Shown here in pieces: positions 1 through 8,315 of a stretch of 64,000 nucleotides of DNA (position 1 is its first letter; each line of letters opens with the position of its first letter). The translations under genes and the position numbers were made by a program. The notes beneath the pieces are model-generated. The model did not search any database. It worked only from the letters and a program-made list of their open reading frames with translations, and was not told where the DNA came from. This stretch comes from Nocardia rosealba (GTDB lineage Bacteria; Actinomycetota; Actinomycetes; Mycobacteriales; Mycobacteriaceae), in contig NZ_JAIWNA010000008.1 of NCBI RefSeq assembly GCF_020216065.1, positions 62,001-126,000 of the forward strand, given 5' to 3'.

Positions 1-1271
1 CGATGCGGGTCGCCGGTGCGGCGGCGCAGGTGCTCAGCCGGGGCAAGAAGCGTCCGGTCGCGGTCCTCGGCCGTGACCCGCGGGCCAGCGGCGAGATGCT
101 CGAGGCCGCGGTGACCGCGGGCCTTACCGCCACCGGTGTCGACGTGCTGTCCGTGGGTGTGCTGCCAACCCCGGCCGTCGCCTACCTCACCGGCCTGTAC
201 GACGCGTGCTTCGGCGTGATGATCTCCGCCTCGCACAACCCCATGCCCGACAACGGCATCAAGATCTTCGCGGCGGGCGGGCACAAGCTCGACGACGCCG
301 TGGAACAGCGGATCGAGGCCCTGATCGCCGACGGCACCACCGTGCGCCCGACCGGCGCGGGTATCGGTCGCGTGCGCGGCGACTACACCGTCGAGGGCAC
401 CCACGAACGCTATGTCGAGCACCTGCTCGAATCGACCGGGGAGAACCTGTCCGGGCTCACCGTCGTGGTCGACTGCGCGCACGGCGCGGCCGCCGAGGTG
501 GCGCCGCAGGTGTACCGGGAGGCGGGCGCGACGGTGATCGCGATCAACGCCGAACCCAACGGTCTCAACATCAACGACGGCTGCGGTTCCACCCACCTGG
601 ACGCGGTCCGGGCCGCGGTGCTCGCCCACGGCGCCGACCTGGGTGTCGCGCTCGACGGCGACGCCGACCGGTGCCTCGCGGTCGACGCCGCCGGCGAGGT
701 GGTCGACGGCGACAAGATCATGGCGGTACTCGCGCTGGCCATGCGTGAGTCGGGCGAACTTGTCGAAGACACCCTGGTCGCCACGGTGATGAGCAACCTC
801 GGTTTGCATATCGCTATGCGCGCGGCCGGTATTCGCGTGCTCACCGCCGCTGTCGGCGACCGCTACGTGCTCGAGGAGCTACGTCGTGGTGGGTTCAGTC
901 TCGGTGGCGAACAGTCGGGTCACGTGGTTTTCCCGCGCTACGGCACCACCGGCGACGGTGTGCTCACCGGGCTGCGGTTGATGGCACGGATGGCCCAGAC
1001 CGGTCGCGGGCTCGGGGAGCTGGCGTCGGTGATGAGCACCGTGCCGCAGGTGCTGGTGAACGTGAAGGTGTCGGACAAGGCCGCGGTCGCCGCCGCCCCC
1101 GAGGTGCGCGACGCGGTGGCCGAGGCGGAGCGCATGCTCGGCGAGTCGGGCCGGGTGCTGTTGCGCCCCAGCGGCACCGAGCAGCTGGTTCGGGTGATGG
1201 TCGAGGCCACCGATCCGGCGCAGGCGCGTCAGCTGGCCGACGATCTGGCCAAGCAGGTCGCCGCCGTCTGA
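1..1271 (+). CDS. glmM: Phosphoglucosamine mutase GlmM (5' truncated)
   Basis: It interconverts glucosamine-6-phosphate and glucosamine-1-phosphate, the cytosolic step leading to UDP-GlcNAc for peptidoglycan. The phosphoserine loop ISASHNPMPDNG and the metal-binding loop DGDADR are both present, and the C-terminal phosphate-binding RPSGTEQLVRVM motif is intact. The first codon in view reads as an internal Met (LRVAG-type N-terminus of the family), so about 20 to 25 residues, including the start, lie before the window. The 422 visible residues match the family length of about 445. GlmS, the preceding enzyme of the pathway, lies about 14.6 kb downstream on the same strand; in relatives the two are much closer. 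Confidence 0.95.
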   Translation, partial: MRVAGAAAQVLSRGKKRPVAVLGRDPRASGEMLEAAVTAGLTATGVDVLSVGVLPTPAVAYLTGLYDACFGVMISASHNPMPDNGIKIFAAGGHKLDDAVEQRIEALIADGTTVRPTGAGIGRVRGDYTVEGTHERYVEHLLESTGENLSGLTVVVDCAHGAAAEVAPQVYREAGATVIAINAEPNGLNINDGCGSTHLDAVRAAVLAHGADLGVALDGDADRCLAVDAAGEVVDGDKIMAVLALAMRESGELVEDTLVATVMSNLGLHIAMRAAGIRVLTAAVGDRYVLEELRRGGFSLGGEQSGHVVFPRYGTTGDGVLTGLRLMARMAQTGRGLGELASVMSTVPQVLVNVKVSDKAAVAAAPEVRDAVAEAERMLGESGRVLLRPSGTEQLVRVMVEATDPAQARQLADDLAKQVAAV

Positions 1272-1401
1272 TCGGCTGGCGTGCCGTCGCCGCTGCATCT
1301 ACTATCGGCCTACGCCGTAAGGACCTGTGTGCCCGTGGCGCGTGTGCTTGCTCGGCGCACCGGAGAGTTTGGCGCGCAGCACGATTCGAAGGGGGCCGAT
1401 C

Positions 1402-1743
1402 ATGGCGCCGCTGCCTGCCCGCAACTACCAGGATCAGTACTACGAGTACGGCGAGCCCCACCGCTGCGGTGGGGCGTGCGGACGGCCGGGGTGTCGTGAA
1501 GTGCCCCAGGGGTATTCGCCGACGGTGCCGATCCGCGACGAAGGATACGGTCAGCGCATCGAGGCCGAGACGTCGCGCAGCGGTGCGGTGGCGGTGCCAC
1601 GGCCCTCACCGCGCTCACGGTCGCTGATCGTGGTTGTCGCGATCCTGCTCGCCACGCTCGTCGCCGGGTTGGTCGGGATCAAGTTCGGGTCCGATATCGA
1701 CCTGTTCGGTGCGGCGGAAACGGCTGTGGTCCAACCGATCTGA
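1402..1743 (+). CDS. Hypothetical single-pass membrane protein
   Basis: It is a 113-residue protein of unknown function. The ATG at 1402 is preferred over an upstream GTG at 1327 because a purine-rich GAAGGGGG sequence sits just ahead of it. The N-terminal half is hydrophilic and contains a Cys-rich patch (HRCGGACGRPGC) followed by charged residues; residues around 74 to 96 form one transmembrane helix, leaving a short tail. The Cys/His cluster could bind a metal, but no family is recognised. It follows glmM at 130 bp and converges with the next gene, whose stop codon abuts its own. Confidence 0.6.
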   Translation: MAPLPARNYQDQYYEYGEPHRCGGACGRPGCREVPQGYSPTVPIRDEGYGQRIEAETSRSGAVAVPRPSPRSRSLIVVVAILLATLVAGLVGIKFGSDIDLFGAAETAVVQPI

Positions 1744-2163
1744 TCAGAACTGGCCGGCGATGAAACCGGTGAACAGCACGAGGAAACCCCCGACCTCACC
1801 CACGATCAGCCCGTACATCGACAGCTTCAGCGCGCCGGAGATCTCCCCGGCGAACTGGTCGGTGGTGTCGCGACGCAGGCCGTGCATCACGTAACTGGCG
1901 ATCGCCCCGGCGAAGAACGCGAGAACCACCAGGTCGGCGGCCAGATTCACGAGCGTCGGCCAGGCGCTGAGCTCGGTGAACACGGCAAGCACCAGGCCTG
2001 CGAAGGAATACATCAGGGCCGCGCGGTGCGCGATGTCGACGTAGACGTGGGCGGCACCGTCGACCCGGATGCCGCGATATTTCCAGATCCCGAGCAGCAG
2101 GGCGCTCAGGAAGATGAGCCCGGTGACGAGCAGCGTGACGCGGGTGTCGATGCCTAATGCCAT
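1744..2163 (-). CDS. Small four-helix integral membrane protein
   Basis: It is a 139-residue protein with four predicted transmembrane helices (near residues 9-26, 48-66, 72-95 and 112-136) and short charged loops. It starts at the ATG at 2163, only 8 nt after the stop of the ABC-F gene upstream, so the two are probably co-transcribed. No catalytic motif is visible. Its size and topology resemble small conserved actinobacterial membrane proteins of unknown role, and its location next to an ABC-F protein gives no firm hint of function. Confidence 0.75.
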   Translation of the reverse strand: MALGIDTRVTLLVTGLIFLSALLLGIWKYRGIRVDGAAHVYVDIAHRAALMYSFAGLVLAVFTELSAWPTLVNLAADLVVLAFFAGAIASYVMHGLRRDTTDQFAGEISGALKLSMYGLIVGEVGGFLVLFTGFIAGQF

Positions 2164-2171
2164 GGGGTGTC

Positions 2172-3812
2172 CTATTTCTCGGTGAGCAGCCCGGCGGCCA
2201 TGTGCCAACGGCGGGTCGCTCGCACAGAATCCAGCATGCGGCGGTCGTGCGTCACCAGAATCAGGGTGCCCGTGAAGGATTCGACCGCCTGCTCGAGCTG
2301 TTCGATGGCGGGCAGGTCGAGGTGATTGGTCGGTTCGTCCAGAACCAGCAAGTTCACCCCGCGCGCCTGGAGCAAGGCCAGGGCCGCGCGGGTGCGTTCG
2401 CCCGGTGAGAGCGTGTCGCACGCCCGGATCACGTGCGGGCCGCGCAGCCCGAACTTGGCCAGCAGCGTGCGGATATCGGCGTCGGGCCATTCGGGCATGG
2501 CCGCGCCGAAGGTGTCGACCAGCCGCTCGGTGCCGCGGAACAGGCCACGCGCCTGGTCCACCTCACCGATGGCGACACCGGAACCCAAAGCGGCAGAACC
2601 GGAATCGGGAGCGATCTTGCCGAGCAGCAGCCCGAGCAGGGTGGACTTGCCCGAACCGTTGGCGCCGGTGAGCACGATCCGGTCCGCCCAATCGATCTGG
2701 GTGGTGATCGGTCCGAGTGTGAACTCGCCACGGGTGACGGTCGCGTTGTTCGCGGTGGCAACCACCGCACCACTGCGCGGGGCGGTGGCGATCTCCATCC
2801 GCAGCTCCCACTCCTTGCGCGGTTCCTCGACCACCTCGAGCCGTTCGATGCGGCGCTGCGTCTGCCGAGCCTTCGCCGCCTGCTTCTCGGTGGATTCGGC
2901 GCGCGTTTTACGGCCCATCTTGTCCGAGTCGTTCTTGCCTTTGCGCCGGGCATTGCGCACACCGTGCTCGAGCCAGTTGCGCTGCATCTGGGCGCGTGCC
3001 TCCAAACCCGCTTTGGTGTCGGCGAATTCGTCGAACTGCTCGCGAGCGTGTTTGCGGGCGATCTCGCGCTCGGTCAGATACGCCTCGTACCCACCGTCGT
3101 ACATGCCGTACTGCTGCTGCGCCAGGTCCAGTTCCAGCACCCGATTCACGGTGCGAGCCAAGAACTCCCGATCGTGGCTGATCACCATCAGCGGCACCCG
3201 CACACCGGTGACGAAACGTTCCAGCCGTTCCAGGCCGTCGAGGTCGAGATCATTGGTCGGTTCGTCGAGCAACAGGATGTCGAAGCGCGACAACAACACC
3301 GACGCCAGTCCGGCGCGCGCCGCCTGGCCGCCCGACAGGCCCGTCATCGGGGTGTCCAGGCCACCGGCCAGGCCATCGATGAGGCCGAGTTCGGCCGCGA
3401 CCTCCTCGGCCCGCTGCTCCAGGTCCGCGCCGCCGAGGGCGAGCCAGTGTTCCAGCGCGGGGGAGTAGTCGTCGTCTCCGCCTTCACCGAGGCGTTCGGC
3501 GGCCGCGTCCATCACCCGCTGCGCGTGCGCCACTCCCGTTCGGCGGGAGAGGAATTCGAGCACGGTCTCGCCCTCGATGCGCTCCGGTTCCTGCGCCAGG
3601 TAGCCGACGGTGGCGTCCGGCGGGCTCAGCGTGATCGTCCCGTCGCCGGCGTCGCGCTCGGCGAGCATCCGCAGCAGCGTCGACTTGCCCGCGCCGTTCA
3701 CGCCGACCAGCCCGATCACATCGCCCGGGGCGAGGGTGAAATCGAGGTCGGCGAACAGGGTCCGTTCGGCGTGTCCCGCGGACAGGCCGCTGGCGTGCAA
3801 TGTCGTGCTCAC
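2172..3812 (-). CDS. ABC-F family ATPase
   Basis: It is a 546-residue soluble protein with two tandem ABC ATPase domains and no membrane segments, the architecture of ABC-F ribosome-associated translation and antibiotic-resistance factors. The first Walker A is GVNGAGKS (residues 37-44) with Walker B LLLDEPTNDLD. The second domain has GANGSGKS, the signature SPGERTR and Walker B LVLDEPTNHLD. A Lys/Arg-rich charged linker between the domains fits the ABC-F interdomain arm. The GTG at 3812 is taken as the start because upstream in-frame codons lack domain sequence. The physiological role, whether housekeeping like EttA or drug protection, cannot be decided from sequence. Confidence 0.9.
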   Translation of the reverse strand: MSTTLHASGLSAGHAERTLFADLDFTLAPGDVIGLVGVNGAGKSTLLRMLAERDAGDGTITLSPPDATVGYLAQEPERIEGETVLEFLSRRTGVAHAQRVMDAAAERLGEGGDDDYSPALEHWLALGGADLEQRAEEVAAELGLIDGLAGGLDTPMTGLSGGQAARAGLASVLLSRFDILLLDEPTNDLDLDGLERLERFVTGVRVPLMVISHDREFLARTVNRVLELDLAQQQYGMYDGGYEAYLTEREIARKHAREQFDEFADTKAGLEARAQMQRNWLEHGVRNARRKGKNDSDKMGRKTRAESTEKQAAKARQTQRRIERLEVVEEPRKEWELRMEIATAPRSGAVVATANNATVTRGEFTLGPITTQIDWADRIVLTGANGSGKSTLLGLLLGKIAPDSGSAALGSGVAIGEVDQARGLFRGTERLVDTFGAAMPEWPDADIRTLLAKFGLRGPHVIRACDTLSPGERTRAALALLQARGVNLLVLDEPTNHLDLPAIEQLEQAVESFTGTLILVTHDRRMLDSVRATRRWHMAAGLLTEK

Positions 3813-3956
3813 CGCTCGAGTCTGCCCGATCTCAGGGTGTGACCCTGAGATGGGGTGGTGCGAAATCAGGGTGCGGATGGGTCCGTCGACCGATGCCGGG
3901 AGCGGCACGCGAGGGCACAGTTGAATCATCACCGCTCGACAGGAAGGCACACCATC

Positions 3957-4148
3957 ATGACTGCCCCCGCCCGCCGCTTCACCCGCTCGACCAGCGACAA
4001 AATGATCGCAGGCGTCTGCGGCGGCATCGCCGACTACTTCGGGTGGAGCCCGAACGTCGTTCGCCTCGCCTTCGTCGCCTCCTGCCTGCTGCCCGGCCCC
4101 CAGTTCCTGCTCTACCTGATCCTGTGGCTGATCATGCCCAAGAAATAA
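3957..4148 (+). CDS. Mini PspC-domain membrane protein
   Basis: It is a 63-residue protein made almost only of a PspC domain: a basic N-terminus, the AGVCGGIADYFG motif, then a hydrophobic helix ending IMPKK. PspC domains occur in envelope-stress proteins. Two larger PspC-domain proteins occur in this window (40011-41786 and 46714-48387), and this one resembles the isolated domain. The ATG at 3957 is preceded by an AGGAAGG ribosome-binding site. It is divergent from the ABC-F gene, with a 144 bp shared upstream region. Confidence 0.85.
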   Translation: MTAPARRFTRSTSDKMIAGVCGGIADYFGWSPNVVRLAFVASCLLPGPQFLLYLILWLIMPKK

Positions 4149-4239
4149 CACCCGACGTGGCCGTGAGCCGCTCGCGGATGACAGGATGGTGGGGTTCCGC
4201 CGCGCCGTCATCCGCGAGTTTCCCGTTTGAGGAGGAGCC

Positions 4240-4548
4240 ATGGTCACCTCGGGCGACATCCCCGGCTTCGGCCTACCCGACATCGACGCGCACACACCCC
4301 TCGACAGCCTCGGCCCCGTCGAACTCAACTCCCCCTCCCAAGACCTCGACGCCGACGGCGTAGCCGACTCCCTCACCCACACCGACCCCAACTCCACCAC
4401 CATCTGGTCCGACTACGACGAGGACGGCCTCGCCGACCACGTGACGGTGATCGAGGAGGACGGGGACTATGCGGCGTGGGAGTACCACCGGCATCCGGAT
4501 GGGACTTCGGAGTGGAGGAAGACGGATCAGGGGAATCTGGGAAAGTAG
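4240..4548 (+). CDS. Small acidic protein with two DxDxDG-type repeats
   Basis: It is a 102-residue acidic protein with an excellent GGAGGAG ribosome-binding site 3 nt before its ATG. It carries two repeats of the form DLDADGVAD and DYDEDGLAD, separated by about 20 residues, which look like the Asp-rich calcium-binding loops of thrombospondin type 3 or EF-hand-like repeats, each followed by a threonine or valine strand. There is no signal peptide. Short proteins of this kind (the DUF6802 type is my tentative match) occur beside type VII secretion genes in actinobacteria, which fits the next genes. Calcium binding is inferred only from the motif. Confidence 0.65.
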   Translation: MVTSGDIPGFGLPDIDAHTPLDSLGPVELNSPSQDLDADGVADSLTHTDPNSTTIWSDYDEDGLADHVTVIEEDGDYAAWEYHRHPDGTSEWRKTDQGNLGK

Positions 4549-4632
4549 GGCCCTCGTGGGAACCCGTTGGTGGGTTCGTGCGTCGAAGTAGGTAGGGCGC
4601 CGCTGTGGCGTGTCCGGAGTGTGGAGGTGGGG

Positions 4633-4962
4633 ATGGGTACGACCGTTTCGAACGGGGTGGTGGTCAACCAGGCTGCGGTCACCCAGCAGGTCAATGAGCT
4701 CAAAAGCACCGTTGGCGAGCTACGAAAGGCCGCGGCGAACGTCAGCCCGTGGGGAACGGGCGTCGACGCCGGTCGTGCCTATGCCGACCGTGGTCACCGG
4801 ATCGCCGCAGGATTCGACCGGATCAGTGGCTGGCTGAACCGGTGGACCACTGCAACCGACTACACCGCAGGCGCAATCGGCACCGCGACCATCGAACTGG
4901 TCGGTGTCGACAACGCCAACGCTCAGGACCAGAAGAAGCTGGCAACCCAGCTGTCCGGCTGA
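4633..4962 (+). CDS. WXG100-like type VII secretion candidate
   Basis: It is a 109-residue, mostly helical protein without a signal peptide. Its length, a central turn containing W (NVSPWGTG) and its position directly before a large secreted-type protein fit an ESX/WXG100-like helical hairpin, although the classical WxG turn is imperfect. The ATG at 4633 follows GGAGGTGGGG. It is separated by 30 bp from the next gene and is probably co-transcribed with it. If the call is right it would pair with a partner or act as the small substrate of the downstream protein. An alternative is a small helical chaperone. Confidence 0.55.
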   Translation: MGTTVSNGVVVNQAAVTQQVNELKSTVGELRKAAANVSPWGTGVDAGRAYADRGHRIAAGFDRISGWLNRWTTATDYTAGAIGTATIELVGVDNANAQDQKKLATQLSG

Positions 4963-4992
4963 TGGGCGTCGAACCAGGGGAGGGGATCGAAC

Positions 4993-6654
4993 ATGGTTGA
5001 AACTGTCGACGGGGTGCTCGACGCCGGCGCCGCACGAGGCCTGGGGTTCTTCACGGAGCTGACTCCCAGATACCTGCGTGCCTTCCCGACCGCGCAGACG
5101 ATGTCTCTGCAAGCGATCTATGCCACATATGACGCGGAACGGCAATTGAACCTGCAAACCCTTGCCGCGACTGTGGCAAGCCTTCAACTCTCGCTGAACG
5201 CGGCGAAGATGCAGTCGGACAAACAAAAGCAGGTGGGTCTCGTTCTTCCGGCGTCGTGGCAGGGTGAGGCGGGTACCCGAGGAGCCGAGATTGTCACGGG
5301 GTTGGCCACCCAATCGGCTACCGATTGCACGGCTGTCCAGCGAGTTCTCGACGCCCTGAACACGGCGAGCACGACGATCTTGCAAACCGTCAAAGACAAG
5401 GTGAGCGTCATTGACGGAGCTTTGGTGGACGGCAAGGTCGAAGTCGGGGGACTGACGCCGACGGACATCGACGAGGTAATCGATGGCAAGGCGACCGGCG
5501 AAATGGACAAAGCCGTGTGGCAGAAGATGCTGCCTGGCGCCATTTTTCCGAAGAAGTATCCCGATCAGATCAAAATCGCATGCGAGCGATGGTTACAAGA
5601 CACCTTCGCCTTCAAGTACGACCAGATGCTGAGTTCCTTCACCTCCGCATGCACGATCGCTCGCACAGCGATCGAAGGCAAGTACGACCTGATCACTGCA
5701 GCACTCGACGCGGTCGAAGAGAAGTCGTACAACAGTGCGAAGTCCGTGGGCGGCGCAAACGACGACGACGAGAAGGCCGGCCCGGGCGACAAGTCGACAG
5801 CGACAGAGGATCAGTCCAAGAAAACAACCGATCAGTCCAAAGGCACGGGCGGTGACACTTCCACCGCAGGAACTCAGAACGGTGATACCTCGGGGTCGAC
5901 GACGAAAACGACAACGACGCAGACTCCGCAAACCACCACTGATGACAACGACGACTCCGATACCAACAGTGCGTTGAGCACACTCGCGTCGACGCTGAGT
6001 GAACTGGGCACCACCGTGTCGAGCGCGTTGACCGGTGACCTAGGGGACACACTGACCTCTGCCGTGGAATCGGCGGGAACCTCGCTGAGCGACGGTATCG
6101 AGCAGATGACCGAACAGGCGAGCAGCCTGCTTTCCGGCGAGCATGAGGCGTCCTTCCAGCTCGGGGACACAAAGGTAACGATCGAAGCCGGTGCGAACGG
6201 ACTTGCACTGACGACAACTGACGCGAATGGCACTACCAATGAGTACCGGTTGTCGTTGGACGAGAACGGAATTCCTGTCCTGACGACGGACACGAGTACG
6301 AAGGACGAGTCGGCCGAGACCGGAGCCGTGCAGGCCGAAGAGGGCGCAGTGGGCTCGGGTACGCCAGAATCCGGCGTCGGCCATGGCGCGGCGGGTCTCG
6401 AGGACGCAGGGAGTGGGGTGGGCGGTGCTGCCGACCCGACTACTGCTGAGACTCCTGACCTGACGGATGCTCCGGTGACCAGTGAAATCGGCTCGGGCGA
6501 GCCGTCTTCAGGCTCTGTCGCAGGCGGTGTTCCGGTTGGTCCCAGATCGGACCGGCAGGAAACCGATGGCGAGCACATACCTACCGTCGAGAACCACCCG
6601 GCGGGCGATGCCGGCGACAGTGGAGCGGTTCTCGCTGAGGCAGGCCCTTTGTGA
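4993..6654 (+). CDS. Large type VII-type secreted protein with helical N-terminus and beta C-terminal module
   Basis: It has 553 residues and no Sec signal. Residues 1 to about 250 are helical and include an SWQGEAG turn near residue 90, typical of WXG/LXG-like secreted proteins. A low-complexity Ser/Thr/Lys/Asp linker follows (about 255-320), then a Ser/Thr-rich helical segment. A small repeat-like beta module (about 383-435) has the pattern LGDTKVTIEAGANGLALTTT followed by EYRLSLDENGIPVLT. The tail is Pro/Gly/Glu-rich and disordered. A paralogue of the beta module lies inverted at 8703-9602. No enzymatic domain is recognised. Its function may be as an effector or as a surface/stalk protein; the genomic pairing with a kinase is notable. 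Confidence 0.6.
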   Translation: MVETVDGVLDAGAARGLGFFTELTPRYLRAFPTAQTMSLQAIYATYDAERQLNLQTLAATVASLQLSLNAAKMQSDKQKQVGLVLPASWQGEAGTRGAEIVTGLATQSATDCTAVQRVLDALNTASTTILQTVKDKVSVIDGALVDGKVEVGGLTPTDIDEVIDGKATGEMDKAVWQKMLPGAIFPKKYPDQIKIACERWLQDTFAFKYDQMLSSFTSACTIARTAIEGKYDLITAALDAVEEKSYNSAKSVGGANDDDEKAGPGDKSTATEDQSKKTTDQSKGTGGDTSTAGTQNGDTSGSTTKTTTTQTPQTTTDDNDDSDTNSALSTLASTLSELGTTVSSALTGDLGDTLTSAVESAGTSLSDGIEQMTEQASSLLSGEHEASFQLGDTKVTIEAGANGLALTTTDANGTTNEYRLSLDENGIPVLTTDTSTKDESAETGAVQAEEGAVGSGTPESGVGHGAAGLEDAGSGVGGAADPTTAETPDLTDAPVTSEIGSGEPSSGSVAGGVPVGPRSDRQETDGEHIPTVENHPAGDAGDSGAVLAEAGPL

Positions 6655-6704
6655 TGCTCCCAGCAGACGGCAGTCCATCCGCGGGTCACGGAGAATAGGC
6701 GCTC

Positions 6705-7139
6705 ATGGACTACGCAGCAGAGATCGAGCGAATCGCGGTCGAGGCCAGGCGACGCTCGGCGAACGTGGCGGAGGAGATCGACGAGATCCACCGTCAAACA
6801 GCTCTCCGTGCCGAGCGGTTTGCTGCTGAAACAACTGAGAGACTTCAGGAACTGGCCGACCAGGACCAAGTCGTGCAGGATCCGCCCGAGGTCCCTGCGG
6901 AATCATCTGCGCCGCCGCCGAGTCGCACACCGGAACCTGTACGTCCGTCGGCCCCGCGGCCTCCGGAGGCGTTCGAACCTGACCCCAACTGGACCCCGGA
7001 ACAATTGCGGCAAGCCGAAATCCGCGCAGCGGTCGCCCGGGCCCGCGCGGCACGGCAGGCCAGGTCGACGGTCGCGCCATCGGACGGCGATTACGACCCC
7101 GAGTCGGAGTACTACCGCCGGTCGACCTGGCTGGACTGA
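6705..7139 (+). CDS. Coiled-coil/proline-rich protein of the secretion cluster
   Basis: It is a 144-residue cytosolic-type protein. Residues 1-50 form a strongly charged amphipathic helix typical of a coiled coil (repeated EIERIAVEARR-like heptads). A Pro/Glu-rich linker follows (about 60-95), then a second Arg/Ala-rich helix (WTPEQLRQAEIRAAVARARA). It lies 50 bp after the large secreted-type gene and 39 bp before the kinase gene, so the three probably form one operon. Such proteins next to WXG100 genes may be secretion-associated or structural. No family is assigned. Confidence 0.6.
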   Translation: MDYAAEIERIAVEARRRSANVAEEIDEIHRQTALRAERFAAETTERLQELADQDQVVQDPPEVPAESSAPPPSRTPEPVRPSAPRPPEAFEPDPNWTPEQLRQAEIRAAVARARAARQARSTVAPSDGDYDPESEYYRRSTWLD

Positions 7140-7178
7140 GATCTCCCGGTAGGGCATCGTGAGCAGATCGATGATCAT

Positions 7179-8315
7179 ATGAGTGCCGTGAATGCGGTGG
7201 GGGCAGTGCCTGAGAACGGATTGATTGCCGGGTACGCGATCGAGCGGCAACTCGGTCGCGGTGGGATGGGCACGGTGTATCTGGCCCGTCATCCGAGGCT
7301 GCCGCGCTCGGTCGCGTTGAAGTTGTTGGACGAGCAGATGTTCGGCGATGAGGAAGCCAGGGCGCGTTTCGCGCGTGAGGCAGACCTCGCCGCACGGCTC
7401 GACCATCCGAATATCGTCGGCGTGTTCGATCGTGGGGTCGAGGGTAGGCGGCCCTGGATCGCCATGCAGTACGTGCACGGCACCGATGCGGCGGCAGTCG
7501 GTGTCTTCGAGCCGTTTCGCGCGATGCGCGTCGTATCGGAAGTCGCTGCGGCGCTGGACTTCGCGCACAGTCACGGTGTGCTGCATCGGGATATCAAGCC
7601 GGCGAACATCCTGCTCGGTGCGCCGTTACCGGGACAGCCCGAGCGCGTGGTGCTCGCGGATTTCGGGATCGCACGATTGCATATCGATAAGAACCCGCTG
7701 ACCCAGACCGGCTCGTTCACGGCGACCCTGGCCTACGCCGCACCGGAACAGCTCGCAGCCTTGCCGCTGGACCCGCGGTGTGACCAATACTCGCTCGCCT
7801 GCACCTTTTTCGCGCTGCTCACCGGAAGATCCCCGTTCGAAGCGACGAATCCGGTGGCGGTGATCCAGGCGCACATGTCCGCAGCGACGCCTTCGATCGT
7901 GGGTGTGCGACCGGAGCTACCGTCCCAATTGGATGCTGTGCTCGCCCGAGCGACCGCCAAAAGGCCAGCGGATCGGTTCGATTCCTGTGGCGAGTTCGCG
8001 TCTGCCGTGAGCCAGGCCTTTCTCGCCGAGCCCGGTCCCGTCGCGGCGCCTCGGCAAGCGGTCCCGAGTGTCGTCACCACGGTTGCCGACCGCCGAACCG
8101 TCGACCGAGGCCCGGTGCGGCCGCCCGTCGTGAAAGGCGCGCCTGGTTGGGCCGCATTGACCGCTCGACGGCAGGTCGATGAAGTAGAGCCGGTGCCCAC
8201 AGTTCCAGCCCGACGGCCCGTCCGGCTGCAACCACGTCAGCTCCTCATCCTGTTCTACGTGTCGCTACTGGTGATCTTGTGCATCCTCGTCTTCACCGAT
8301 GTCACCAACTGGTAA
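7179..8315 (+). CDS. PknB-type Ser/Thr protein kinase, membrane-anchored, no sensor domain
   Basis: It is a 378-residue eukaryotic-type kinase. The glycine-rich loop is GRGGMG (26-31), the ATP lysine is in VALK (Lys48), the catalytic loop is HRDIKPAN (136-143, Asp138), DFG is at 161-163 and the APE-type motif AAPEQ follows. The lobe ends near residue 280. After a disordered juxtamembrane stretch, one hydrophobic helix (about 350-373) ends the protein, leaving only a few residues outside. There is no PASTA or other sensor, so activation must differ from PknB. It is probably co-transcribed with the two genes before it. The substrates are unknown; the adjacent secreted-type and coiled-coil proteins are candidates. 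Confidence 0.92.
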   Translation: MSAVNAVGAVPENGLIAGYAIERQLGRGGMGTVYLARHPRLPRSVALKLLDEQMFGDEEARARFAREADLAARLDHPNIVGVFDRGVEGRRPWIAMQYVHGTDAAAVGVFEPFRAMRVVSEVAAALDFAHSHGVLHRDIKPANILLGAPLPGQPERVVLADFGIARLHIDKNPLTQTGSFTATLAYAAPEQLAALPLDPRCDQYSLACTFFALLTGRSPFEATNPVAVIQAHMSAATPSIVGVRPELPSQLDAVLARATAKRPADRFDSCGEFASAVSQAFLAEPGPVAAPRQAVPSVVTTVADRRTVDRGPVRPPVVKGAPGWAALTARRQVDEVEPVPTVPARRPVRLQPRQLLILFYVSLLVILCILVFTDVTNW

